Source: Pseudomonadota bacterium
GTDB taxonomy: Bacteria; Desulfobacterota; Binatia; Binatales; Binataceae
Length of the DNA: 64,000 nucleotides
Direction of reading: 5' to 3'
NCBI GenBank assembly: GCA_021324885.1
Contig: JAJPIF010000006.1
Span: 124,001 to 188,000 of the forward strand
Positions 1 to 8,569 of this stretch are shown here, one piece after another. Numbering within the stretch: position 1 is the stretch's first letter; every line of letters starts with the position of its first letter. The position numbers and the translations under genes are program-made. The notes below the pieces were generated by a model. That model saw only the letters and a list, made by a program, of their open reading frames with translations. It did not search any database and was not told the DNA's origin.

Positions 1-479
1 ACGGCGCGCACCTTGGCGATCGCCGATCGCGCGCGCGAGGGGCTGAGAGCATCGGCTATCTGATGGGGCTGCGGAGCGGTCACATACAATGCGATCGCCA
101 CATCATTGCCGTTGGGAATTGCGCCCGCCAGCGCCGCCTTGGCCGCGTCGAGGCGGGCGCCCTCCGGAACCCCAGCCTGCATCGCGGCCGAATTGTCGAG
201 CACCACCGCGACCGGATTGTGCTGATGGATCAGGTAAGGCTGCGCCATCGCGAGTACGACCAGGCTCAGGATCACCAATTCGATCAGGAAGAGCCAATCC
301 AGCCGTGGCCGGCCCCACGGGCGCTCGGCTCGAAGTCCGCGCAACGCTCGATATCCGAGCACGCTGCTGACGATAACGCTGCGCGGCCGCTCCCGCACCA
401 GGTAGGCGATCAGCAGCAGCGGCACCAGCGCGAAGAAAACCAACGCGCCAGGATAGAGAAAACCGAACTGCGACATCAT
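1..479 (-). CDS. BatA-like membrane protein with degenerate vWA domain (C-terminus cut by window)
   Basis: I read this frame directly from the minus strand; it starts with ATG-ATG and runs off the window edge, so only about 159 residues are seen. The N-terminus (MMSQFGFLYPGALVFFALVP) is the membrane-anchoring aerotolerance-regulator N-terminal type. A basic loop, a second hydrophobic segment (about residues 63-80) and the start of a vWA fold follow. The MIDAS motif reads DNSAA instead of DxSxS, so metal binding is probably weakened. It is the last visible gene of the moxR-DUF58 cluster, 79 bases behind the DUF58 gene. Bat proteins are thought to act with MoxR ATPases at the membrane. The family call rests on the N-terminal pattern plus context. 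Confidence 0.75.
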   Translation of the reverse strand, partial: MMSQFGFLYPGALVFFALVPLLLIAYLVRERPRSVIVSSVLGYRALRGLRAERPWGRPRLDWLFLIELVILSLVVLAMAQPYLIHQHNPVAVVLDNSAAMQAGVPEGARLDAAKAALAGAIPNGNDVAIALYVTAPQPHQIADALSPSRARSAIAKVRA

Positions 480-558
480 TTACCAGCGCTGCGTGGCCGC
501 GTGGCACAGGCTGGAAAGCCTGTTTTACCAGCGAACCAGGACGCACCGATCCCCATTC

Positions 559-1458
559 CTAATGTACCAGGCCCAGTTCAGTGACGGCGCGGATGAAGAA
601 CTCCTGGAAATCGCGCTCGGTGGTGTAAAGCGTGTAGCGCAGGCCGCGTTGCAGGCACATCGCCCGGATCTCGCGCGCCAGGCGCATCAGGGTGGTGCGG
701 TATTGTTCGCGCGCGCGGCGGCCCATCGACACCCGCAGCCGCTCGCCGGTTTCCGAATCGATCACCTCGACGTCGCCTTCCAGGGCCTGCGCTTCCAGTT
801 CGCCGCCGCCCAGGATCTGCACCGCCGTCGCGTCCATGTTGGATGCCACAAACAATCCCATCCCCTGCGCGATCGAATTGAACATCATCTGGAAATCCGA
901 GATAACGAAGACTTTTCCCGCGCGCTTGAGCATGGCCAGCTCGCGCGCCAAAGCAGGCGCGAGATCAAGCTGACCGCCCGGTTTGACGGCGGCTAATTGA
1001 CGCGCCAATTCGATAATCCGATGCCGTCCGGTGACGAAAGCGGGCGCGGCCGCTTTGCTGTTGCCCGCCAGCACCCGCACCATCACGCGGTCCCCCGATG
1101 AGAGCGCGACATAGGCCACCGCCAGCGCCAGGCTGACCGCCGCCTCGAACTTCCGATCGGTGCGCGGCAGTCCCATCGAGGCGCTGGCGTCGATAAAGAT
1201 GTAGGTGAGCAGATCCTCTTCTTCCTTGAACAGCTTTATGTACAGTTTGTCGCTGCGCCCGTACAGATTCCAGTCGATATAGCGGAAATCATCGCCGGGC
1301 GCGTAATGGCGGTAGTCGGCGAACTCCAGCGACGATCCGCGCCGCGGCGACAGATGCGAGCCTTTACCTTGGCCAGCGTATTCGCGCCGCGTTCTGATCC
1401 GCAACTGCTCCAGGCGGACCAGGAATTCCGAGGTGAATTGTTCGGGCAATCCGAGCAT
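559..1458 (-). CDS. DUF58 domain protein (vWA-like, MoxR partner)
   Basis: This 299-residue soluble protein carries the DUF58 signature around residues 39-75: GSSLEFADYRHYAPGDD, then RYIDWNLYGRSDKLYIK. An intact MIDAS-like FIDASASMG follows near residue 90. DUF58 proteins are nearly always encoded next to MoxR AAA+ ATPases and are assumed to be their adaptors or clients; the biochemical role is not established. It begins 9 bases after the moxR stop, so the two are surely co-transcribed. Its intact DxSxS contrasts with the degenerate motif in the downstream BatA-like protein. Confidence 0.9.
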   Translation of the reverse strand: MLGLPEQFTSEFLVRLEQLRIRTRREYAGQGKGSHLSPRRGSSLEFADYRHYAPGDDFRYIDWNLYGRSDKLYIKLFKEEEDLLTYIFIDASASMGLPRTDRKFEAAVSLALAVAYVALSSGDRVMVRVLAGNSKAAAPAFVTGRHRIIELARQLAAVKPGGQLDLAPALARELAMLKRAGKVFVISDFQMMFNSIAQGMGLFVASNMDATAVQILGGGELEAQALEGDVEVIDSETGERLRVSMGRRAREQYRTTLMRLAREIRAMCLQRGLRYTLYTTERDFQEFFIRAVTELGLVH

Positions 1459-1467
1459 GCGCGGACG

Positions 1468-2481
1468 TCAGCGCGGGCGCTTGAGTTTCTTCACCACCAG
1501 TTCGAGCAGCGCTTCGGGAGTGACGTTCTCGGCCTCGGCCTGGAAGTTGCGCAGCAGCCGATGGCGCAGCGCGGGCACAATCGCGTCTTCGACATCGTCA
1601 TAACTGACGCTGACGCGACTGTCGAGCAGCGCGTTGACCTTGGCGCACAGCAGCAAAGCCTGGGCGCCGCGGGGACTGGGGCCGAAGCGCAGGTATTGCG
1701 TGATTTCGGGCGGCGCTCCCGGTCCCGACGGCGTTGCCGATGAGATGATTCCGATGGCGTAACGCTCCACCGGCTCGGCGGTCATCACTTCGCGCACCAG
1801 CAGCTTGAGTTGCTCGATGGCTTCGGGCGCCTTTTGCGGATCCAGGACCGCTTTGGGCTGATAAACCGAAGCGGTCGTGGTGCGGATCAGGATTTCGCGC
1901 AATTCCTCGGGTTTGGGCGGACCGATCACGACCTTGAACATGAACCGATCCATCTGCGCTTCGGGTAGTGGATAGGTGCCTTCCAGTTCGATCGGGTTTT
2001 GCGTTGCCAGCACGAAAAAGGGCGGAGCGAGCGCATAGGTGGCGCCGAAAATCGTCACCTGATGCTCCTCCATCGCCTCAAGCACCGCCGACTGTGTTTT
2101 GGGCGTGGCGCGGTTGATCTCGTCGCCCAGCACGACATGGGCGAAAATCGGTCCGGGTTTGAACTCGAATTGGCGATGGCCGTCCACCTCGTTGAGGAAT
2201 TGCGTGCCGGTGATATCCGACGGCATCAGGTCGGGCGTGAACTGGACGCGCTTGAAGCTTAAGCCCAAAGCTTCGGCCGCGGTCTTGACCATCAGCGTCT
2301 TGCCCAGTCCGGGGACGCCTTCGATCAGCACGTGGCCGCCGCAAAAGAGTGCGGTCAGGACCTTGCGGATGACGCCCTTATGGCCGACGATGACGCGTCC
2401 GACCTCGGCTTCGACCCTGGTGAACACCTCCCGAAATTCGGCCACGCGGTCCTCGGGCCTGACTTGTGGAGCAGCTCCCAT
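1468..2481 (-). CDS. moxR: MoxR family AAA+ ATPase
   Basis: This 337-residue protein has a Walker A motif (GVPGLGKT, residues 55-62), a Walker B motif (VVLGDEIN, about 116-123) followed by RATPKTQSAVLEAMEE, and sensor 1 at FVLATQNP. MoxR ATPases act as chaperone-like machines that mature or activate protein complexes, often at the envelope. The start is supported by GAGGAGGAAAG just before ATG. The order membrane protein-moxR-DUF58-batA is the usual Bat/MoxR arrangement. The specific client cannot be told from sequence. Confidence 0.95.
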   Translation of the reverse strand: MGAAPQVRPEDRVAEFREVFTRVEAEVGRVIVGHKGVIRKVLTALFCGGHVLIEGVPGLGKTLMVKTAAEALGLSFKRVQFTPDLMPSDITGTQFLNEVDGHRQFEFKPGPIFAHVVLGDEINRATPKTQSAVLEAMEEHQVTIFGATYALAPPFFVLATQNPIELEGTYPLPEAQMDRFMFKVVIGPPKPEELREILIRTTTASVYQPKAVLDPQKAPEAIEQLKLLVREVMTAEPVERYAIGIISSATPSGPGAPPEITQYLRFGPSPRGAQALLLCAKVNALLDSRVSVSYDDVEDAIVPALRHRLLRNFQAEAENVTPEALLELVVKKLKRPR

Positions 2482-2496
2482 CTTTCCTCCTCGACG

Positions 2497-3978
2497 TTAT
2501 CTCAGCAGGTCGCGGTAGCGCGGCGGAATGAGCTGTTGTTCGTCAGGTTCGGCGGCAACTCGTTCCTCTTTAAGGGGAAGATTGGCGTAAGGCACTCGGG
2601 CCGATGGGCGGTCCGAGTCAATCACGGTTTTGCCCCCGCCGCCGCTGATCAGCGCGGGGGGAACGCGAAATATAACGTAGCGCGCATTCTTCACATCCAT
2701 TGGGATCCCGTGCTCGCCGGCCTTGTAGAATTTTTCAAAATTCTCGGGTTGAGGAAACTGGCCCAGATGGGTATCGCCTCGCGAGGAGCCATAATCCTTG
2801 TGCTGCTGGCCGGGTTGGCGGTTACCTTGTTCCTGGCCCGGTCGGTTGCCTGATTTGAATTGACCCAGGTTTGCGGTGTACCCGGGCTTTTCGAGCGAGG
2901 CGATTTGCGGCAGTTCGCCGGGTTGTGGAGCGTGGCCCTTCAGTCCGTTTTTCTGTTGTTGCCGGCCGGATTTCTGCCTGGCTTCCGCTTCCAGGCGGGC
3001 CTGTACTTTGGAGATGTCGGCGCTCGCCTGGGCCAATTGCCCCTGCCCTTTGGCGTTTTTGGCGCTGGCACTTCCTCCGGTTTCCTTACCATTGCCGTTG
3101 TCGCTGCCGCCCGACCCTTCCTGACCCTTGCCGGCATTAGCCTCATTCCGGCTGGATCCCGCACCCTTGGAGCCTTTTCCGGTTCCTTTAACGGTTGATT
3201 GTCCTTTACCGGCCGCGGACTGCTGTTGACGTTGCTGCTGGTTCTTCACTTCCTGCTCGACCCGGGCGAGTTGCTCGATTTTTTCCTGAGGCGGCACTTC
3301 GGGGTTGTTGATGAGGGTGGCGGCCTGGCGCAGCCTTGCGGCCAATTCCTGCGCCTCACGGTCGCCGGGATTGGAGTTGGCGATCTCTCTTGCGATTCGA
3401 CGCAGTTGACGGGCTTCGGCGAACAGCGGCGGCTTGTTGGCGGCCACCAGGACCGAGATCGCGGCCGCAATCAGACCCGCCGTCGCTACCGTCAGGAGAA
3501 ATGCCAGCCGCAAGCTTTGCCTGACCTGGAACGTACAAATGCTGGATGGGTCGAGTTGATCCAGGCGCTGTGCCGCGCGTTTCCACAACACTGGAAATAA
3601 CGGACTGCGCGCACGTTTATCTTTTGAACTGGTGAACGTAGCGAGGGTCACAATCTCTTCGCGGCATCCAAGTTTGCGGTCGATCAATTCGGCTGCCGCG
3701 ATCGCATCTCGGTTGCGGATAAAGGCGAGCGCGGCAACGAAAGCGGCTGCGACCACGCCGAGGACGGCGGCGCTCAACGACACTGTTTGGAGGATGCGTA
3801 CCGACTCGGCGGGAAGGGCGAGGCCCCAGCGCTCCCACGTTTGCTCGACCGTGCCGAGGCCGAAGGAGACCGCAAGCAGCACGATCACAGGCGGAAACGC
3901 GGGGGCGAGGGTCTGCAGCGCGGCCAAGCGGGCGAGGCGCTGCTCGACTTTTTGGATAACTTTGAGCGGGTCGGTCAA
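2497..3978 (-). CDS. Membrane protein with Gln/Gly/Ser-rich low-complexity region, MoxR-cluster component
   Basis: This is a 493-residue protein starting at TTG, with AGGAA seven bases upstream. Three hydrophobic segments are visible (about residues 24-46, 66-90 and 156-177). A charged helical stretch (about 190-245) comes next, then about 150 residues rich in Gln, Gly, Ser, Lys and Asn, likely disordered. The folded C-terminus ends with QQLIPPRYRDLLR. Similar IPPRYR-type C-termini occur in membrane proteins encoded with MoxR/vWA clusters; that comparison is from memory. It sits 10 bases after mltG and 15 before moxR, inside one transcription unit. Its likely role is as a scaffold or client of the MoxR complex, but no enzymatic motif is seen. 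Confidence 0.75.
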   Translation of the reverse strand: MTDPLKVIQKVEQRLARLAALQTLAPAFPPVIVLLAVSFGLGTVEQTWERWGLALPAESVRILQTVSLSAAVLGVVAAAFVAALAFIRNRDAIAAAELIDRKLGCREEIVTLATFTSSKDKRARSPLFPVLWKRAAQRLDQLDPSSICTFQVRQSLRLAFLLTVATAGLIAAAISVLVAANKPPLFAEARQLRRIAREIANSNPGDREAQELAARLRQAATLINNPEVPPQEKIEQLARVEQEVKNQQQRQQQSAAGKGQSTVKGTGKGSKGAGSSRNEANAGKGQEGSGGSDNGNGKETGGSASAKNAKGQGQLAQASADISKVQARLEAEARQKSGRQQQKNGLKGHAPQPGELPQIASLEKPGYTANLGQFKSGNRPGQEQGNRQPGQQHKDYGSSRGDTHLGQFPQPENFEKFYKAGEHGIPMDVKNARYVIFRVPPALISGGGGKTVIDSDRPSARVPYANLPLKEERVAAEPDEQQLIPPRYRDLLR

Positions 3979-3987
3979 AGGGCGTTC

Positions 3988-5022
3988 CTATCTGGAAACG
4001 TGGCCGTGGTCGAGCCGCCCATCCATGGATGCTTGGAACTGTGCCCGGCGCAGGTCAGCAATTGCGCGATCGTGCTCCTTGAGAGTACGGGAAAACACGT
4101 GAGAACCATCTCTACGCGCAACAAAGTATAGATATGGAGTTGGGGTCGGATAAAGAGCCGCATGGATGGAATCCCATCCCGGATTCGCGATCGGTCCGGG
4201 CGGCAAACCCGCAAAGTTGTAAGTGTTGAAAGGCGACGCCTGATGAACCGCCTGTAGGACCGGTCCGGTGATACCTTCGATGCTGTATTGGGCGGTGGGA
4301 TCTGACTGCAGGGGAATGTGCAGACGCAAGCGATTATAAAAGACGCCGGCGATCAGGGGCCGTTCGGCCGGCACCTTTGCCTCCTTTTCGATGATCGAGG
4401 CGAGCGTCACCAACTGTCTGACGCTCAGTCCCATCTCAAAGGCGCGCTCTTCGACTCCCGGTGTGATTTGCGTGTAAAAGCGCTCGAGCATCGCGCTCAG
4501 GATATCCTGAGCGGTAGATGACGGAGGGAAGCGGTAAGTGGCGGGAAAAAGGTAGCCCTCAACGCCAAACGGCGACAGACCAAGCGCTTTGACCAGCGGC
4601 GAGCGTTGCGCCACCTCGACGAATTGCCAATCGCACAGCAGGCGTGCGCGCTCCAGGTAGCGGCCGATTTCACGCACGGTCGAGCCCTCCGGGATCGTCA
4701 CCGTGACGACGATCGATTCGCCGCGGACCAGATGACCCAGAACCTCGGGAATCGTCTCGCCACCCGAGAATCTGTATTCACCCGGCTGAATGCGGGTGGC
4801 GGCGCCGGTCAGCCGCGCATACACGATCAGGGCAAACCGGCTGCGTACGACACCGGCGCGTTTGAGACTGCTGGCAATCGAAGGCAAACGCTCACCCTGC
4901 CTGACCTCGACTATGCGGGGCGATTCCAGCACCTTCCCGGGGGACAGGAAGAACAGCCAGAAGCCTGCTCCTCCGACCAGGACGATCAGAAACATTACTG
5001 CGGTTGTGAGCTTTCTTGCCAT
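3988..5022 (-). CDS. mltG: Endolytic murein transglycosylase MltG (YceG-like)
   Basis: This 344-residue protein has one N-terminal membrane helix (residues about 8-28: VMFLIVLVGGAGFWLFFL). A LysM-like segment follows, then the YceG catalytic core, with the family signature LASIIEKEAKVPAERPLIAGVF and NRLRLHIPLQSDPTAQY. The Glu of IIEKE corresponds to the catalytic Glu of E. coli MltG. MltG cleaves nascent glycan strands in the periplasm and sets strand length. Its location directly after ruvX is a common bacterial pairing. Length matches the family (about 340). Confidence 0.95.
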   Translation of the reverse strand: MARKLTTAVMFLIVLVGGAGFWLFFLSPGKVLESPRIVEVRQGERLPSIASSLKRAGVVRSRFALIVYARLTGAATRIQPGEYRFSGGETIPEVLGHLVRGESIVVTVTIPEGSTVREIGRYLERARLLCDWQFVEVAQRSPLVKALGLSPFGVEGYLFPATYRFPPSSTAQDILSAMLERFYTQITPGVEERAFEMGLSVRQLVTLASIIEKEAKVPAERPLIAGVFYNRLRLHIPLQSDPTAQYSIEGITGPVLQAVHQASPFNTYNFAGLPPGPIANPGWDSIHAALYPTPTPYLYFVARRDGSHVFSRTLKEHDRAIADLRRAQFQASMDGRLDHGHVSR

Positions 5023-5100
5023 CCCGGCATCGGCGCGCGAGAGTTGCCGAAAAGTCTTCCCGCGCTGGTATGCGGCCGGCAGCCGGCCGCGTGATTAAGC

Positions 5101-5526
5101 TCAAACAGTGTCATCATTGCCGTGGGCGGCGAGCCAGCTTTCCAGAATCAGGGCGGCGGCAATCTGATCAACCACCAACTTACGCGACTTTCGACCCATA
5201 GAGGAGTGCTTAAGCCGCGATTCAGCCTCTAAGCTCGTGAGCCGTTCATCATGTAGTTCCACCGGCAGGCCGAGTTCCTGGCTCAACAAGGCCGCAAAAT
5301 TGCGCGCCTCGCGAGCGGCGGGACCTTCGGAGCCGTTCATGTTAAGCGGCAGGCCGACCACGATCCGGCGCGCCTGCCGGTCTTCGACAATAGTGCGGAT
5401 CCGTTGGATATCGCACGGCCATGAAACTCGCACCAAAGTGGTCAGGGGTCTGGCACCCATCCCAGGCAAGTCGAAAACGGCGATGCCGATCCGCCGCTTG
5501 CCGAGATCTAGTCCCAAGGTGCTCAT
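5101..5526 (-). CDS. ruvX: YqgF/RuvX family RNase H-fold putative pre-16S rRNA nuclease
   Basis: From the ATG at 5526 the product is 141 residues, the usual family size; an upstream in-frame ATG (5643) would add a 39-residue tail lacking family features. Motifs are LGLDLGKRRIGIAVFD (acidic Asp in the first strand), RRIVVGLPLNMNG, LHDERLTS and a C-terminal DQIAAALILESWL. Together these give the RNase H-like acidic site. The E. coli homologue YqgF processes the 5' end of 16S rRNA; Holliday-junction resolution has also been proposed. It heads the minus-strand cluster, divergent from the M23 peptidase gene. Confidence 0.93.
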   Translation of the reverse strand: MSTLGLDLGKRRIGIAVFDLPGMGARPLTTLVRVSWPCDIQRIRTIVEDRQARRIVVGLPLNMNGSEGPAAREARNFAALLSQELGLPVELHDERLTSLEAESRLKHSSMGRKSRKLVVDQIAAALILESWLAAHGNDDTV

Positions 5527-5598
5527 TGGTATCTCGAACAATAGCAAGCGTCTCCCATCGTCAACAAGCCTGTTGGCAAACGGCGTTTTTCGCCCGCA

Positions 5599-7257
5599 AT
5601 GAACCACAAAAACCTTGCGTCGATTGTAATTTTTCAGCCACAATCGGGCCCGATGGGCAAGTCGGGAGGATTCCCAGTCAAGCTGGGGGTGGTTGTTGGA
5701 TTAATCGGATGCCTGGCCGTGTTTGCCGGCATCACGCTTTTTCTGACCGGCACCGTCAGGCTAGGTCTTTCGCCAACAGAGCGGAAATTCGTTCCTATCC
5801 ACGCGGTGCCGGCGCTTACGGCCCGGATGGCCTCACAGACGATCCGGGCGGGAACGCTCTCCCCGATCTACGACAACGCCGCCGAGCCTCAAGTCCAACC
5901 AGCCGTGCCGTTGCGGATCGTTAGATTCACGCTTTACCGGCCGGTTACTATTTCCGGGATGTTGCGCGATGCCGGTGTGGACGGGGCGGACCGCGACACT
6001 TGGGCCGACGCCTTTCGCTCTTCCGCCCATTGGGGAATCCTATATCCGGGCCATCAGGTATCCGTATTCAAGGATGCCAGCACGGGCAAGGTGCGGGCGC
6101 TGGAATACGAACTCGATGATAATCTGGTAATCCGTGAGGAAAGCCTGGCCGACGGCGTGGTGTTCGCAACCCGCCAGCCATTGGTCTACCAGCCTGAAAC
6201 TGTCGCCTACAGCCTGTCTTTGGCCGACGGACTTGACGCGGCAGCGGCGCGCCGGCACCTGCCCGACTCCGTAGTTGCGCAAATCAAATATGCTTTCGGG
6301 ACCCGGTTGCAGCGTCTGGATAGCGGCGGCACTTTGAAGCTGGTCTTCAAGGAACTGGTTACGCCCGACGGACTCCATCGCCGGGACGCGGACCTCCAGG
6401 CCTGCAAGATTCAGTCGGGCCGTCGCAGTTATGCCGCTTTTTCATTTAACGACGGATACGGGCGGGAGCATCTTTACGACGAGCACGGGAATCCGCTGGA
6501 GCCGCAATTCCTGCGTTTTCCCGTCGCTTTTCAATACATCTCCTCCTCCTTTTCGCCCTCGCGCTATCATCCGATTCTCCATCGCTTCCGTCCCCACGCG
6601 GGAATCGATCTGGCCGCTCGTTATGGAACCCCCGTGAGATCGGTCGCCGACGGCGTGGTCCAATTCGCCAACTGGGATGGCGAGTTGGGCCGCTGCATCC
6701 GGATCAAGCACAAGAATTCGCTGATCAGCGTCTATGCCCATCTGTCGGCAATCAGCCCGTTGATCAAGCCGGGAGCGCCGGTAAGGATTGGCCAGGTGAT
6801 CGGATTTGTCGGCAGCAGTGGGCTCTCGACCGGTCCCCACCTGCATTACGCGCTGTTCAAAGACGGCCGATTTCTCGACCCGATGAAAGTTAACCTGGAC
6901 GGAGGCGGGGCGGCAATTTCCAGTGAACGGTGGCCCCTGTTTGAAGCTTTCAGGCAAAGTTTCGAGCGGGTTTTCAGCCGATTACGGGTGGGTACGGTCG
7001 ATGCTGCCGTCAAGGACCCGGTAGTCAATCGCGTCGAGGCCTTCAATGCCGACGCCGAACCGCCCAACCCATTTTCGATCCCGGCGACCGATACCATTCC
7101 TGGCTCCCTGGCAACATCCCATGTACCTGTCCGCCGTCACCGCGACGTTCATCTGGCTCGCGGCGGATTGCTGCGGGATCATGTCCAGCGCGATACCTCA
7201 AGTACCGCACTGGACCGGCTGATCGAAAGCGGCGTGCTGGGCGATCCGGGCATGTAA
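5599..7257 (+). CDS. M23 family murein endopeptidase, membrane-anchored
   Basis: This is a 552-residue protein (534 if it starts at the ATG at 5653; neither start has a clear Shine-Dalgarno). A single membrane segment (about residues 29-50, LGVVVGLIGCLAVFAGITLF) is followed by a LysM/OapA-like region (about 100-190) and the LytM/M23 domain (about 330-435). Zinc-site motifs are visible: RPHAGIDLA and GPHLHYALF. The enzyme is expected to cut peptide cross-links in periplasmic murein. It carries an unusual extra C-terminal tail of about 110 residues after the catalytic domain. It is transcribed divergently from ruvX-mltG, another murein enzyme. Confidence 0.92.
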   Translation: MNHKNLASIVIFQPQSGPMGKSGGFPVKLGVVVGLIGCLAVFAGITLFLTGTVRLGLSPTERKFVPIHAVPALTARMASQTIRAGTLSPIYDNAAEPQVQPAVPLRIVRFTLYRPVTISGMLRDAGVDGADRDTWADAFRSSAHWGILYPGHQVSVFKDASTGKVRALEYELDDNLVIREESLADGVVFATRQPLVYQPETVAYSLSLADGLDAAAARRHLPDSVVAQIKYAFGTRLQRLDSGGTLKLVFKELVTPDGLHRRDADLQACKIQSGRRSYAAFSFNDGYGREHLYDEHGNPLEPQFLRFPVAFQYISSSFSPSRYHPILHRFRPHAGIDLAARYGTPVRSVADGVVQFANWDGELGRCIRIKHKNSLISVYAHLSAISPLIKPGAPVRIGQVIGFVGSSGLSTGPHLHYALFKDGRFLDPMKVNLDGGGAAISSERWPLFEAFRQSFERVFSRLRVGTVDAAVKDPVVNRVEAFNADAEPPNPFSIPATDTIPGSLATSHVPVRRHRDVHLARGGLLRDHVQRDTSSTALDRLIESGVLGDPGM

Positions 7258-7354
7258 AGCATCGGGACATTCCAGAGGGTTTGCGTAACTCCACAAATCT
7301 GTTCAAATCAGATTCGACTCTATTTTCGAAGCGAAGTTCAGTCGAACCGGGCCA

Positions 7355-8152
7355 ATGCGTAAGGGGCTGAGAACCGATTTCTTTGCGCCGCCCGCGCCAC
7401 GCCTTATCGCCCATCGTGGCGGCGCCGGCGTCCGTCCTGAAAACACGATCGAGGCGTTTACCGCGGCTTATCAGGAAGGGGTGCGCTATTTTGAGCTGGA
7501 TGTGCATACCAGCCGCGACGGCGTAATAGTGGTTTGTCACGACGACGATTTGCGGCGCACGACCGATCGGAACGGGGTCATCCGCGAGCTTGATTATGTA
7601 GAGATCGCCCGCGCCGACGCCGGTTACGGCCTCCAAGGCGAAGGCGAATTTCCGTTTCGTGGCAAAGCTATCCGCATCCCCCGGCTGCTGGATGTCCTGG
7701 GACTGTTCTCCGACGCTTTTTTCGTGATCGAAATCAAACAGGTGAAGCCCAGTCTCACGACCGCGCTCAACGCGGCCCTGACTTCGACGGCGACTCGCAA
7801 CCGGGTCCTGATCGCGTCGGAGCATCAGCAGCCACTGGATGAGATTCGCGCGCTCGCCCCGGAACTGCCGACGGGATTTTCCGGACACGAGGTGCGGGGA
7901 TTTTTCGCCGCCATGATGGCGCAGATGGCGGGTTATCGTCGTCCGGCTGACGCGCTACAGATCCCACCCTCGCATGGCACGATGGCGCTGGCGACGCCCA
8001 GCAGTGTCGCGGCGGCCCACGCTTTGGGTCTGGAGATGCATAACTGGACGGTCAATGAGGAATCCGAGATGCGCACGCTGCTGGAGATGGGTATCGACGG
8101 CATCATCACCGACTTCCCCGCCCGCCTCCAAACAATCCTGGCGAAAGCCTGA
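7355..8152 (+). CDS. Glycerophosphodiester phosphodiesterase
   Basis: This 265-residue protein has the GDPD TIM-barrel hallmarks: LIAHRGGAGVRPENT (His20-Arg21), FELDVHTSRDGV (Glu47, Asp49) and VVCHDDDLRRTT (His62). A C-terminal HNWTVNEESEMRTLLEMG-type helix ends in DGIITDFP. It hydrolyses glycerophosphodiesters to glycerol-3-phosphate and an alcohol. No signal peptide is seen, so it is probably cytoplasmic. It stands alone on the plus strand. Confidence 0.93.
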   Translation: MRKGLRTDFFAPPAPRLIAHRGGAGVRPENTIEAFTAAYQEGVRYFELDVHTSRDGVIVVCHDDDLRRTTDRNGVIRELDYVEIARADAGYGLQGEGEFPFRGKAIRIPRLLDVLGLFSDAFFVIEIKQVKPSLTTALNAALTSTATRNRVLIASEHQQPLDEIRALAPELPTGFSGHEVRGFFAAMMAQMAGYRRPADALQIPPSHGTMALATPSSVAAAHALGLEMHNWTVNEESEMRTLLEMGIDGIITDFPARLQTILAKA

Positions 8153-8569
8153 CACGGGCGAAAAAGAGAAGATTGCGCCTTTTATCAAAAGCTGCGTTCC
8201 GCACCCTGGACAATCGATGGCTGCTTTCCGCTACTTTCTCTCCCTGCGGGAGAGACTGGAGTGAGAAGAGCAGGTTGTGGGAAATCCTTTTTCCGAAACC
8301 TGCTAAGACCGATCCTCCGCAACCTGCCTGCTCCAAAAAGGGTGCGACCCGAAGCGCCGAATCCGAAGCGCGGGCGTTCTGGCGCAAGGCTGCCAATAAA
8401 CTCCGCGAGCGCGGATTCAGGCGGACTGACCGGACATCGCAAAGGGCGCTTGAGTCGTGCTTCGGCCCCCCGCCAGCACCCATCGCAACTACCAGTCGCG
8501 AGTCCTGTGCGGGCGAGTAAACAGGCGCCGCTTGACGCTGGTGCATGTCTATAACAGCATCCGAAACGA
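8153..8569. other. Gene-poor stretch with a short palindromic element
   Basis: These 417 bases hold no reading frame with a recognisable protein or ribosome binding site. The only clear structure is the hairpin listed at 8238-8254. The rest resembles ordinary intergenic DNA upstream of the GT87 gene. Confidence 0.5.
8238..8254. repeat. Intergenic palindrome CTCTCCC-TGC-GGGAGAG
   Basis: This is a perfect 7-bp inverted repeat with a 3-base loop, flanked by TTT on the left and ACTGGAGTGAG on the right. It matches the well-known class of proteobacterial intergenic palindromes (CTCTCCC...GGGAGAG...GTGAG). A related but weaker copy lies at 39353-39367. It is 86 bases past the GDPD stop and could help terminate transcription. 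Confidence 0.5.
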
